Shown piece by piece: positions 44,761 to 56,072 of a DNA stretch of 64,000 nt. Source of the stretch: Deinandra increscens subsp. villosa (lineage: Eukaryota > Streptophyta > Magnoliopsida > Asterales > Asteraceae); assembly GCA_039602395.1 (NCBI GenBank), contig JBCNJP010000010.1, forward strand, positions 38,325,874-38,389,873, in the 5' to 3' direction. The translations under genes and the position numbers were made by a program. The first letter of the stretch is position 1. Each line of letters opens with the position of its first letter. The notes under the pieces were generated by a model. It made no database searches and was not told where the DNA came from. It saw only the letters and a program-made list of their open reading frames with translations.

Positions 44761-47700
44761 ATGGATTTCGAACCGAGCATGTATCAGAAGTTGGATTTTG
44801 AGATTGGATCCATCACTCGTCCACCAAGACTCACATCGGCGGATAATTTTCTGGAGTGGAAATATAGGTTTGAAAACCACTTGAAGAGTGTTGATCTAAG
44901 ACTATGGAGAGCAGTAATTCATGGGCCATACACGCCTACACACTCAGAAGGAGTTAATCCGGGGAAGACTAAAAAGGAAGACGATTATGATGATGATGAT
45001 TGGGAAAGATGCAACAAAGCTGAGAGGGCGTTTGCTATTATGACTATGGCACTGACACCAGATATTGCACAAGGATTTAAGCACTGCAAGACTGCAAAGA
45101 AACTCTGGAATGCTTTGGTAGTAGCATATGAAGGAAATCCAGACATAAAGGCAAGCCATAAGCAAATGCTGAAGTAGAAATTAAATCTCTTCAACCACAT
45201 TCAAGGAGAATCCTTTGAAGCACAGGTGCAAAGGTTCGTGTCTCTGATGGCTGAAATGTCAAGCTACAATGTTGAACCAGATCAGGAAGATAAGAATCTG
45301 AAATTGCTGAATAGCTTACCAAAATCCTGGAATACCAACATCTCCATCATTAACGACAACAATAAGCTGAGTGAGCTATCTCTTGATGAGATGATCAACA
45401 AACTGAAGTCAAAACTTATTGATGACAAGCAGAGAGAATTGAACCATATAAGCTCTCTTAGTTTGGCGGGAAAACTGAACCAGGCACTGTTGTCAGAACA
45501 AGTGGATTCTAAGCAAGATGGAAAGTCAACTGGGAGTTGACCAAGCTCTGTCACAAAGTCAACTGCTTTTGTGGCACAACCTCAATCAAGTGCAAGTGGA
45601 GGTGTCAACCCTGATGCTACAAATGATCCCAACTTTGCCCTCGGAATGGGATTTATGAACAGCTATCATGCTCTTATGGCTGGAACTTTAGTGCCTACTG
45701 AGATGTTGTCGGGGGAGCTAAACCAGATAAATCCTGAAGATGTAGAGATGTTAGATGTTTCTTGGCAGATGGCAATGGCTGTTTTCAGAGCAAAGAAGTT
45801 CATGGCAAAGACTGGGAGAAATTTGTGGAAGGATCAAGATAAGATTAGGATGGGGTTCGACAAGAGCACGCTGAGGTGCTATAACTGTGACGAGTACGGG
45901 CATTTCGCAAGAGAGTGCACCAAACCGAGGAGAGAAAGAACAGAAGAAAGGAAAGCAGGTGATAGCAAAGGGAAGGCAGAGTCAAGTGCTTTGGTTGTGC
46001 AGGAAAGTGGTGGATATGACTGGACTCCTCAGATAAAAGAGTTTAGCCTGTCACATGCAATGATTGCTGCTATGGAAAGGGATGATGAGGAAGAGCATGC
46101 ATTTGTTGTAACTGCTGAGAAACCTGAAGAGATTCTGGTGGAAGACAAAGAAGCCTTTGCTGCTGAGGTTGATAACATCAAGGTATGTCCTAACCCCACT
46201 TGTGCTCGTTTAATTCCTGGACTTAGGCAAAGTTGTAAAAATTATGAGATAGAACTGTTTGAAACAAAATGCGAAAGGAGTTCGTTCAGGGGTAGATGGC
46301 AAAAGAATGAGGAGAAGGTAAAAGCTCAGAAACTAGACATTGTGAAATATCAAAAACTTGCTACTAAGAAAACTCTACTGTATGACAATGCTAAGTTAGA
46401 AATAGCTGAACTGAGTAAGCAGATAGATGAACTTAAGCATAAGAACAATGAGCTGCAAGTAAAACTTGATGTGAATCATATGAGAAGCAAAAGAATGCTA
46501 GAGGCTAGTAAGTCTTTGAACACCTGCATAACTGATGTTAGAATGGGTAAGGACAAGGGTGGAATAGGAATTAGCTTCTCAGACAAAAACAAGAACAATG
46601 TTCCTCAAGATAAAACTAGAGATATAATAGGAATAATCTTTAAGGAGGATCATGTAGATAGATCTGAAATAGGAACACATGAGATAGGACCTCCCTTAGA
46701 TAGTGTTTTGGTAGGAGTGACACCTATGACTGATCAGGAATATGAAAATGAGAAACACATGATCTATGGGTTGGGTAATCAGGAAAAAATTATGACACAC
46801 GCCTTTGAACCAAGCACTTCCCAGGAGTCATTAAACAATAGTGTTGAACCTGCTGATGGCTTTGTTTCATGTGCAGATGAAGTAGGTATTGAAGATGTAT
46901 CTGGGGAGGATGCTGAATGTTTAAAAGTCAATGAATGTCATGTGTCTAGTAGTTTGATGTCTGATTTACCTAAGGACGATGTTCTGGCATCTGTGTCAGA
47001 ACCTAATACGCCCAAGTCAAAACAATTAGTTGTATCTTTGCTTTCAAAACATGTTTCTGATTCCAATGAAAAAGTTAATGGATTTAAAATTCGTGTGCCT
47101 AACACTAAAATTGGTCGTGAGACTAAGCCCAAAGATTTTGTTGCTTATCCCCAGGTTGTGTCAACTTTCAATAGAACAAACAAGTCTAAATCAGAACAAT
47201 TTTGTTTAATCACACAATCTGAAAAAGCTACAAAACATGTTATACACAAATGGGATGATAAGCCAGAGTGGAAGTCGTCTTACCCAAGACGCTCATACCT
47301 CTGTAGTCATGTCAATGGGCCTAGACTCATGAATTGCCTTCAATGTGGAAAACCAGGACACTTAGCTGCTAATTGTGTGAATAGACCATTTCAACCATAC
47401 TATCCGCAAAACCCACGGACTAGTATGTTGGAGAAAATGATGACAGGAGAAAAGCAAAAGCAACAAGCTTTGTTTCAGGGGAAGCAGTGTTCTGAACCAA
47501 TGAAGACTCAACAGTCTAAGGTTTCAAACACAAAGGCACCGATGACAAAGCATGTTGTTGATAAGTGGAATGTGGCCAAAACTCCAAAACCAACTTATGT
47601 ATCTAAAGGAGTTTACAAAAGAAATGATAAGATAAAACCAGAATTTGTTGAGAAACAAGTGGCTAAAGTCAAAAGAATTAATAAACCTAATGGCAAAGCA

Positions 47701-48021
47701 AAGGTTGAGCAACAGGTTTTAAAACAAAAAGATGTCACTCAAACAAAACAATTTGTCTACACAAAATTGAAACTTGAGTGGACACCTGTTAAAAAGCCAT
47801 CTGGTAAAAAGGCCACATCACCGCAAAAGAAACCTGTGTCAGTCAAGAACTCACCAAATGTGTTGAAACCACAGAAAAACACCACCTGGAAACCAAAAGT
47901 CAACATTCACAATGTGAATGTACCTGAATCAAAGCCAGAAATGACCCTCCAATTAGTTAATTACATTGATTCCAATGGTGTGCCCAGATCTGTTATGGCC
48001 TGGGTACCTAAATCTCACTGA
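44761..48021 (+). pseudogene. gag: Sirevirus-like gag with two zinc knuckles and coiled coil
   Basis: A single frame of 1,086 codons opened by ATG 44761 (MDFEPSMYQKLDFEIGSI). It has two stops: TAG at 45175-45177 (after SHKQMLK) and TGA at 45538-45540. Capsid-type block TRPPRLTSADNFLEWKYRF and FKHCKTAKKLWNALVVAYEG; then NSLPKSWNTNISII. Zinc knuckle 1 CYNCDEYGHFAREC at 45877-45918 (codons 373-386), a coiled coil about codons 525-590 (ELSKQIDELKHKNNELQVKL), a long Lys/Ser-rich stretch, and zinc knuckle 2 CLQCGKPGHLAANC at 47335-47376 (codons 859-872). It ends MAWVPKSH at 48021. Most copia gags are a third of this size with one knuckle. Long coiled-coil gags are described for Sireviruses. Pol lies in the next frame. 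Confidence 0.9.
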
Positions 48022-48037
48022 TCTCTAATTTGTGTAG

Positions 48038-48259
48038 GGACAACCAAGAAGATCTATCAACAATCTCTGGTACGTTGATAGCGGTTGCTCCTGACATATG
48101 ACCGGAGACTTATCCCTTTTGGAAGATGTGGAAGACTTCAATGGCGGAGGAGTATCATTTGCAGGTGGTGTAGGTGGAAGAATAAGCAAGAAAGGAGTAG
48201 TGAGAAGTGGAAGTTTGACATTCTCCGATGTGCACTATATGTAGGAATTATCTCACAGT
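48038..48259 (+). pseudogene. Copia protease
   Basis: In the +1 frame relative to gag, the sequence reads INNLWYVDSGCS with the catalytic DSG at 48077-48085. A TGA at 48092-48094 replaces the expected Arg, HMTGDLSLLEDVEDF follows, then GGRISKKGVVRSGSLTFSDV. A second stop TAG lies at 48242-48244 before LSHSLLSVSQICD. A TAG at 48035-48037 separates this frame from upstream sequence, so protease and pol would be reached by frameshifting from gag or a lost junction. The active-site triad is present but the frame is broken twice. Confidence 0.8.
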
Positions 48260-51003
48260 TTGCTTAGTGTATCACAAATTTGTGATAGGGAATATTCAGT
48301 CTTGTTCAACCGCAAGGAATGCATCATACTCAAGCCAGGTGTCAAAATTCCAGAGGAGTGCATCTTGATGCGTACTCCGAGAAGAGCAAATTCTTATCAG
48401 CTTAATATGGGTCAACCTCCAACCTCAGAAGTAGCCTGTCTTATATCCAAACAAAATGAGAACTTAGCTCTTTTATGGCATAGGCGTCTGGGGCATGCTA
48501 ACATGAAGAATTTGACCAAGCTTGCAAAGGGAGAACATGTCAGAAAACTGCCTATCAAAGATTTCTCTACTGTAGAAAAATGTGTGGCTTGTGCGAAGGG
48601 GAAGCAGCACAAGTTGCCGCACCGTCCGAAGATAGCAAATTCAATGTCATCCGTATTACAACTTCTTCACATGGATTTATTTGGACCAATGCAAGTACAA
48701 AGCATCAGCAAATTCTCTTACTGTCTCGTGATTGTGCATGACTACTCACGATTCACTTGGGTTTTCTTTCTATCAAACAAGCATGAAACTCCGATCTTAA
48801 ACAAGCGTCATGAGAAGACTCCGTATGAGATTGTTTATGGAGAGAAGCCGACGGTGGGATATTTCAAGACATTCGGGTGTCCATGCACGATTCTGATTCA
48901 GTCCGATGTGGGGAAATTCGAAGCTAAGGCTGATGAGTGTTATTTTGTGGGTTATTCGGCAAATAGTGCTTATCGTGTCTACAAAAAAACCACCAGTTTA
49001 ATCATTGAGGCATATAACGTAGACTGGCTCGAAGACAATCCTACAGATGCAGGGAGTGGACCAGATTGGATTTTTGATTATGGGTCACTGTTTGAAGGGT
49101 TCAAGTTTTCAAATGTTTTCCATCATTTGGGTGAGGAAGAAGACATTATTGCTCAATCATCTGAATCAAGACCTCATGTTGAAAAAGTTAGTGAGAAAGC
49201 ACCAGATTCAGTTCCCACAAATATCAATGCAGATACTCCGGGATCTTCGGGAACTCATGATGATTCAGAAATTTCTCAAAACCAAGGTATGAATGATAAC
49301 TTTGTTAATTCTAACTTGCCTGTTTCTGTTCCTGTGCCAGATGTTCAAGTATCAAGGATCAACAAAGACCATCCGATTAGCAGTATACTTAGGCCAGTTT
49401 CAGCAGGTGTTACCACTAGAAGCCGCACTGGAGACATTAATCTCTGCATGTATTCGTGCTTCATATCCCAGATTGAGCCTCCTAATGTGATGGTTGCTCT
49501 CAGAGATCCAAGTTGGATAGAGGCCATGCACAATGAACTAAATCAATTTTTAAAGTTGGGAGTATGGCGTCTAGTGGAAAGGCCAGAGAACAAGAAAGTT
49601 ATACCCACACGTTGGTTATACAAGAACAAGAAGGATGACACTGGTATAATTGTCAGAAACAAGGCAAGGTTGATTGTTCAAGGTCACAGACAAATTCATG
49701 GAATTGACTATGATGAGGTGTATGCACCCGTGGCCAGATTGGAGGTTATCCGGATATTCCTTGCAGTTGCATCATATCTAAACTTCCCAGTACACCAGAT
49801 GGACGTCAAGACGACATTTTTATATGCAGAAATGAATGAGGAAGTTTATGTGACTCAACCACCGGGGTTTGTAGATGAGGAGCATCCAGATCATGTGTAT
49901 CTTCTGGATAAAGCGCTGTATGGACTACATCAAGCTCCACGCACGTGGTATGAGACACTATCAACTCATCTGGTGGAGAATGGATACTCAAGAGGAGTGG
50001 TTGATCAGACTCTGTTTAGGAAGAGGGTGAAGGATGATATCATCATGGTGCAGGTTTATGTAGATGACATCATCTACGGGTCAACAAACGAAGAATTATG
50101 CACTGAGTTTGAAGAAATAATGAGAAAGAAATTTGAAATGAGTGATCAAGGAGAGATGAGTTTTTTCCTAGCATTGCAAGTGAAACAGGGTGAATCTGGG
50201 ATTCTCATTCACCAAGCAAAATATGTGAATGAGATTCTAGAAAAATTCATAATGCAAGATTCCAAACCAATCTCAACTCCCATGGCATCCCGACCTCTAC
50301 TGACAGCAAATGCATATGGGGAGTCAGTGAGTGAATTCATGTATCGCTCAATGATTGGATCACTTATGTATTTGACAGCAAGCAGGCCAGATATTATGCA
50401 TGCAGTGTGTCTGTGTGCCCGCTATCAGGCTAATCCTAAACTTTCACATTTAATTGTTGTTAAACGTATCTTTAGGTATCTGAAGGGCAGGCCTAGGCTT
50501 GGACTTTGGTACCCAAAGAACACTGATTTCCAATTGTTTGCATTTACTGACAGTGATTATGGAGGTAGTGATCTTGACAGGAAATCAACAACTGGTGGAT
50601 GCCAGTATCTGGGAGACAGACTCATTTCTTGGCAGAGCAAAAAGCAGCATACCGTCTCGAATCAACTGCAGAAGCTGAATATGTGGCAGCATCCGCTGGA
50701 TGCTCACAAGTAGTATGGATACAAAATCAGCTCACTGATTACGGTATGGAATTTGTTAACACTCCTATCTTTTGTGATAACGCTGCTGCTCTAGAAATTG
50801 TGAAAAACCCCGTTCATCACTCAAAAACAAAGCACATAGACATCAAGGTACATTTTATTCGTGATTGTTATGATCGGGAGTTAATTCAGCTCCAAAAGGT
50901 GAGCACAGACCAAAATGTGTCTGATATTTTCACAAAACCCCTCCCTCGTTCCAATTTTGAAATGTGTGTCGAAGGCCTAAGGATGATTGCCTTCGAGGAA
51001 TGA
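48260..51003 (+). pseudogene. pol: Copia pol: integrase (deleted core), RT and RNase H
   Basis: Integrase N-terminus with WHRRLGHANMKNLTKL and CVACAKGKQHKLPH, then MDLFGPMQV with the first Asp at 48674-48676. At about 48790 the sequence jumps from FFLSNKHET to PILNKRHEKTPYEIVYGEKP. About 130 residues holding the second Asp and the Glu are lost without a frame break. FGCPCTILIQSDVGKFEAKA and FVGYS follow. RT: PSWIEAMHNELNQFLKLGVW, RLIVQGHRQIHGIDYDEVYA, QMDVKTTFLY and YVDD at 50057-50068. RNase H: FTDSDYGGSDLDRKSTTGG, SWQSKKQHTVS, then a frameshift near 50660 to STAEAEYVAASAGCSQ and CDNAAALEIVKNPVHHSKTK, ending at 51003. The RT itself has no stop; the integrase is catalytically dead. Confidence 0.92.
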
Positions 51004-52184
51004 TCTGATCAAAATTGTCTGTAAATACTTCTTTTAAGAAAATTAAAAAAAAAACAACAACAAAAATGTGTTTTTATTTCAAAAGCCTCGTAAAAACAGG
51101 GGAAGAAATATCATTGTTTCAGAAAATCTAAAAAATATCTATTTGAGGTTTTTATGATGTCTTTTGTTTGCCTTGAGTTGGTAGGAAGTGATATAAATTT
51201 CCAAGACGATCGGAGACTGACACGTGTAAGGCAGAAGTGAAAGACGACTCAAAGATGATGTTTCGGTAAGCTAAATTAAAAACTATGATCATCCATATAA
51301 GTGCAGTAAAATTAACTTCTATATATGTTTAGTTTTCCATCCTGGTTTACATAGTTTAAAAGACCGAGTCCCAGCAAAAACGGGTTGAGAGTGGTATTCA
51401 CCTAGTATTCACTCTCTCACACGCCATGTTTCTGCTAAATTATGACAACACCACAGAAAAATGAAAAGAAAAGAAAAATGAAAAGAAAAAGAAAAATGAA
51501 AAGAAAAAGGAAAATCAAAAAATGATGATAAAAATAAATAAATTATTGTGTTTGGTCTTCTCTGTGTGCTTATGCGGCCGACCTGATCACCAACTGATAA
51601 TTAAGAATAAGTGGTAGTCGTACCGGTGTTGCATGGTTCCTCAAGTTGGGGGTTTGTGAATCCTCAATAAACTCTGAGGTTGGGTAGGTTTTGCTATGAA
51701 CAATTGGGTGTGGGGACGGTTAAACATGATGGTAATTATGTACCATATTTAAGCACTTAAAATTTTTTTTTTGTCTGGATGTGAGTTTATATGAGTTAAA
51801 AATTTTGAGCAATCGTCTAGAGTGTCGAGTAACTGAAGCTGAAAAGGGTTCTTCAGTCAAAGATTTGTCTGGTTTGATCCAAGAATTTACATCAGCTTCG
51901 AGGCAAGTGAATTTTTAATTTCTGTAATTAGGTCTTAATTGTTTCATGGTTTATTTTTGTTAAGTATCTAAAATGTTCAAAATTTATTTATTTTAAATTT
52001 TATTTTATGATCATGATCAGATACTCGGGGTTTGAGTCTGAGGGGAAGCTTCGTAAATTCTCAAATTCTTAAAAGTTAACATTTTTTTAAGAGAATTACC
52101 TTTTTTAGAGGTTTGGGAGTAATTTTAATGTTTTCAAAACTTGAGGGGGCCAAAATGAAATTTCTTTAACATCAAAACCCCCAT
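51004..52184 (+). other. Spacer between pol and the accessory leader
   Basis: About 1.2 kb non-coding. It contains an A/G-only run at 51456-51514 with three ATGAAAAGAAAA-type units, AT-rich stretches, and a short GAGGGGGCC-like purine run near 52142. No protein signal. Confidence 0.6.
51456..51514 (+). repeat. Purine-rich tandem run (GAAAAATGAAAA units)
   Basis: Three near-copies of ATGAAAAGAAAAA in a stretch that is A/G except for the T of each ATG. Sireviruses have been reported to carry extra polypurine tracts; this one is a candidate, about 4.2 kb before the 3' LTR. Confidence 0.5.
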
Positions 52185-53095
52185 TTACGATTCACCAAAC
52201 CATTTCTGATCCTTTCACTCTCTCTCTTCTCTGGGATTACGACTGCAGCACCAGAAACCCTAACCGCCGTGTCCTCTCACCGGAAAACCATTTCCGACCA
52301 CCTCCGGCCGTCCTTTGTGTAATCAGAGCTCACCAACACCCTCGTAATCGATTTCCGACCATAAACCACACCTCAATCGGTTGTTTTCACGAGTTTTCAT
52401 AGATTTACTCTTAGATTTTGTGGTTTAAACCCTAACTTGTGATCATTCTCAGTTTTTACTGTGTTCGAGTCGTTTTAGCGAGATTTGAAGTCGGTTGTGT
52501 GGTTAAGATTCTTTAAAGGTAGTGTTGGTTACTTCTTTTGAATATTTGAGATGTTTTGATGTGTTTCCGAGTTTTGTTGCAGGTGCGATAATGGAGGTAT
52601 CGATGATTACGATCGTCGAGAGGTTGAAGACAACCTTTCGGATTTACGATCGGGTTTACGACCGTTGATTATGATGCCGTTTACGATCGGGCTTAGGGCT
52701 TTTTAGAGAGTTGACGACTGGACTTGGTGTTTCCGATTGGACAAAGATTGACCCGATCGTGAACCCGTTACTGGATCGTAAACCCATTTTATGGACCGTG
52801 AACATGAATAGTAGATCGCAAACACACTTGATTCTTTTAATTAAATCATAAACACCTAATATTTTTTGAATCTTATTAAACTTAATCGTTTTAAGATAAA
52901 ATTGAATGTGTTGATTTTAAAGAATGTGTTTGTCAATTTGTGCTTCAAAATCAAATATTTTTCTTGAACGTTTAAATTGTGATTTTCAGAAATTATCAAG
53001 TTAAATGTGTTAATTAATTGAACTTCAAGATACTATTGGCAAACAGAATTTCTTTTTGATGAATAAGTCTGATACATTTGTCTTGTCTTTCTTAG
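52185..53095 (+). promoter_or_regulatory. Second leader upstream of the accessory ORF, with candidate introns
   Basis: The region resembles a plant 5' untranslated region: a CTCTCTCTTCTC stretch (about 52218-52232), GAAACCCTAACCGCCG and CCGGAAAACC. Candidate introns are 52519-52582 (AAAG|GTAGTG to TTGCAG|GTGCG, 64 nt) and one ending CTTTCTTAG at 53095, directly before the ATG at 53096; a donor for the latter could be GGAG|GTATCG near 52596. The AT-rich composition of 52800-53090 fits an intron. Five TTACGA copies (52185, 52237, 52644, 52656 and 52681) and TCGTAA at 52776 match the gag leader cluster. Whether it has its own promoter is unknown. Confidence 0.45.
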
Positions 53096-55611
53096 ATGGC
53101 AGACGACATGCTTGATGAAGAGATTCAGTTTGAAAGAGATCACTGCATCCCGGCATATCTTGAAGACCCACCAGAGAAGCATATGCAATTATTTTATTCA
53201 TTGGTGGCCGGGATGAACGTCTGCAAGATTAATCACGCTCTGAGAACAAGCGTCCTAATTGATGAGCAGCTTGTAAGGGAGTTCTGGGGAACTGCTAGAG
53301 CGAGTGATGATAAGACAAGGATCACTGCAACAATTCAGAACAGGCAGATAGTGATACTTGAAGAAGACATCAGAAAAGGACTGAACATTAATGACAGAGC
53401 TACAGATCCAATTGAGTATTCCAAGGCTGCAGTTTTAGAGGGTGCTTAATCACTAGGGTATGAAGGAAAGTTCCCGCCCATCTTCAAGAAGTTGTTGCCG
53501 CACTACTGAAGGTGCCTGGCTCACTATATGCAGAAATCCTTTCTGGGAAAGAGGACTAGCTTTGATCAGCTTAACAAACTACATGGAACAGCTTTTGTCG
53601 CATTGGCCTTAGACTGGAACTTCAATTTCTCAAAGATGATGCTGTTAGACTGGATAGGCAATGCTGATCTGAGCGCCCGAGAACAGTTCCTGATGACACC
53701 AAGATTCATGCAGATGGTGGTGATGGAGAAATATCCTATGATTAAAGAGAGGATAGAAAAATTGGATGTTAAGGTGATGGATAGTGGCGTGTTTGGCCTG
53801 CAGACACAAGACAGAAGAGGAAAGAACAGCTTTGAGGGAAGGATTGAATGGGTCAAAAAGGGTGCCTTTCCTGAAGTTGCTAGAGAGCAGGTGATTGAGT
53901 CAGATCAAGAGGCTGAACCTGAACCAGATGTGCCGACTGTAAATGTGTCTGTTGCTGAAGACCACGATGTGACAGCACCTGTTGCTGTAAATGTTCTCGA
54001 ACAAACAGAAGTTATACCTTCTGATGAAGAAAACGTGATGGACGACATCTTCGCTGATCAAGAGAATGTGGATGATGATATCTATGGGGATTTAGGGCCA
54101 ATCAATCTTAAAAGAACAAAGGATGTCCTGAACTCGTCTTCTAGCGGTGACTCAATCCCTTAAGAGTTGGATACTCAGTTTAATGTGAATGAGATGCTTG
54201 AAGAGCCTGTCCCTTTTCGTGAACCATATCCCAGGAAGAGGTTAGATCCAAGAAGTATCAGGTTCAAGTTTACAAAGACTAGCTCAAGTCTGATGATGAT
54301 CCATCCAGCAGGGCCCAGTTCTCAAAGTCCAATAGTTCAAGAAGAAACAACTGTTCAGAATGTTGAAGATCAACCTGCCCAGGTTTAGACTGAAAGTCCT
54401 CTTCTGAATGAACGTAGCCCTGTTCATGAAGAAAGGCAATTTCTGAAAGTTGATAACACCTTTGTTGTACCCAGCCCAGTTAGAGTGGGTGTCTTTACTG
54501 GAACAAGTCTGCCATCAGCTATTCCAAATTTCCGCCCATTTCAAGCTGCTGATTCAAATAAATTTTCTTCTGTCTCAAAATAGAGCACGTGAAAATGAGA
54601 TAAAAGCACTGAGGATGAAAACAAGACCCTGAAAGAGAATGAAGCTGCCAACAAACTAAGGTTCAAGTTCCTGTATGAAGCTCTAATGGATCTAAAGAAG
54701 AAGCATTCTGAATTGAAAGGAGTTGTAGAGTCAAAATCTTCTGGTGATCATGGCCAAATCTCATCTCAAGGAGTTCAGGATACAAGTGCTACACAAGAAG
54801 ATGAAGGAGATGACACCATTGAAATGTCTGAATATGTACGTGGTGGAAGATATATTTCTAAGGCGCCCGAAGGTCAAGTGAATTGGTTCAAGGAGTTCTT
54901 CAAGGGGCCTACTCCTGTGAAGTATTGCATAGATGTGAGAGAGAGTGCTGTAGACAAGAAGGGAAGCAGACAGTCAATTCTGTGTTGGCATTATGATGCA
55001 GAAAAGGAGTTATTTGCAGTAGTGAGAGATGGATATAGTCCAGTCGAGTACTACAAATCAAGAGGTCAATTCCACTCCTGGACTGAGACAGAATTGAGAA
55101 ACTTGGTAAGGGCACCGTTCATTAACAGGTGGAACGCTAATCATGGAAATCTGATTCGTAACAACTTGGTAGCACAGATAGAGCAGAACTTTGAAAACTT
55201 TGATATGAAGGCTGCAAGGTGGGTTAAAACCGGAACTGATCCTGTCACCAATGAACCAATCGGTGAAATGAGGTGCCCTCCCACCAAACGAACACTAGTC
55301 ATCATCAACATGCTCGATGAGATTGAAGACCATACGCTTGTTAGGAATTTTGACAGCTAGTTTTATGATCCTACAACCTATGAAGTGGTGGTTGTCTGCA
55401 AGAAGTTGAGAGAGTTCCGAATGTATGATCCCGTAGATTTGCTGAGGTTCGGAGAGAAGGATATCAAGCTCCTGGCATCCCGTCCAATTCTTGGTGACGA
55501 ACATGATATGGAGAATGCTATACGGGTGGGGATGTTTCATGGCACAGCAAATCTGATCGTGGAGAAAGAATGGGGATGTTTCATGGCACAGCAAATCTGA
55601 TCGTGGAGAAA
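53096..55611 (+). pseudogene. Accessory ORF downstream of pol (env position), about 835 codons
   Basis: One frame from ATG 53096 (MADDMLDEEIQFERDHCIPA), broken by TAA 53447, TGA 53507, TAA 54161, TAG 54386 and TAG 55358, plus a compensated frame slip at about 54560-54605. The N-terminal 350 codons are predicted helical and conserved-looking: INHALRTSVLIDEQLVREFW, TATIQNRQIVILEEDIRKGL, KLHGTAFVALALDWNFNFSK, FLMTPRFMQMVVMEKYP. An acidic Asp/Glu/Val-rich middle follows, then a coiled coil (LKENEAANKLRFKFLYEAL, KKKHSELKGVVE) and a C-terminal domain with VNWFKEFFKGPTPVKYCID and SILCWHYDAEKELFAVVRDG. I see no signal peptide or membrane segment. The N-terminal block resembles, from memory, plant retrotransposon-associated proteins common in Asteraceae. 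Function unknown. A 44-bp tandem duplication spoils the C-terminal end. Confidence 0.7.
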
Positions 55612-55615
55612 GAAT
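55528..55615 (+). repeat. 44-bp tandem duplication at the accessory ORF end
   Basis: GGGGATGTTTCATGGCACAG at 55528 recurs 44 bp later at 55572; the copies are identical. The period is not a multiple of three, so it shifts the frame. Confidence 0.85.
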
Positions 55616-55689
55616 GGTGGTCAAGGAAAGAGGCGCATACATTCAGATTTGATTTATGTCTTCCTTAGACTGTCTAATGGTTCATGCCT

Positions 55690-55699
55690 AGGGGAAGAT
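55690..55699 (+). promoter_or_regulatory. Polypurine tract (12-kb element)
   Basis: AGGGGAAGAT directly before the 3' LTR start at 55700. Confidence 0.9.
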
Positions 55700-56067
55700 T
55701 GTTGGGCTATATTTTAGAGGCATGAACATTAGATCTTTGGGCTTGTGTATTGGGCTAGGTATTTACGATTTGGGCCATGTAGGCCGGCTTTATTGTGTTT
55801 ATGATTTATGCTAGGGCTTGTAATGGGTAGTATATAAACCCTTGTGTTTATGATTAATGAAGCTTTTGGATTTACGATTTTGGTCTCTCTCTTGTGTTTA
55901 CGATCAGATTCATTAAGCTCAAGAAAGTTTGTGTTTCATTCAAGATTTGATCTTTATTGTTTATCAAATCTCTTTCATCTACTTTCTTCTCGAATCAATC
56001 ACTTGCGAGGATTCCGCACTCGTTTGTGATATCAATATCATGACTTGGTAGATTTTTTGGACCTACA
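55700..56067 (+). repeat. 3' LTR of the 12-kb element (368 bp)
   Basis: Same length as the 5' LTR, with about seven single-base differences and no indel seen. TATA box at 55831-55837. Confidence 0.97.
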
Positions 56068-56072
56068 ACCGC
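56068..56072. repeat. Target-site duplication ACCGC (right copy)
   Basis: Matches 44028-44032. Confidence 0.97.

Larger units (their letters stand above)
44033..56067 (+). mobile_element. Full-length Sirevirus-like copia element with accessory ORF (12,035 bp)
   Basis: Two 368-bp LTRs, perfect target duplication ACCGC, initiator-Met primer site, TTTACGA-rich leader, gag of about 1,086 codons, pol, 1.2-kb spacer, second leader, accessory ORF of about 835 codons, polypurine tract and 3' LTR. About seven single-base differences separate the LTRs (roughly 2%), so insertion is recent compared with the other elements. At an assumed plant rate of 1.3e-8 per site per year this is somewhat under one million years (inference). 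It is nonetheless defective: stops in gag, protease and the accessory ORF, a frameshift in RNase H and an in-frame loss of the integrase catalytic centre. It was presumably mobilised by proteins from a partner, or accumulated the damage since insertion. The integrase deletion is in frame and may predate insertion. Confidence 0.93.

Noticed and set aside
53096..55611. Host gene captured downstream of the copia pol
   Set aside because: It lies inside the target duplications and is in the usual accessory position; I favour an element gene, though its leader looks host-like.
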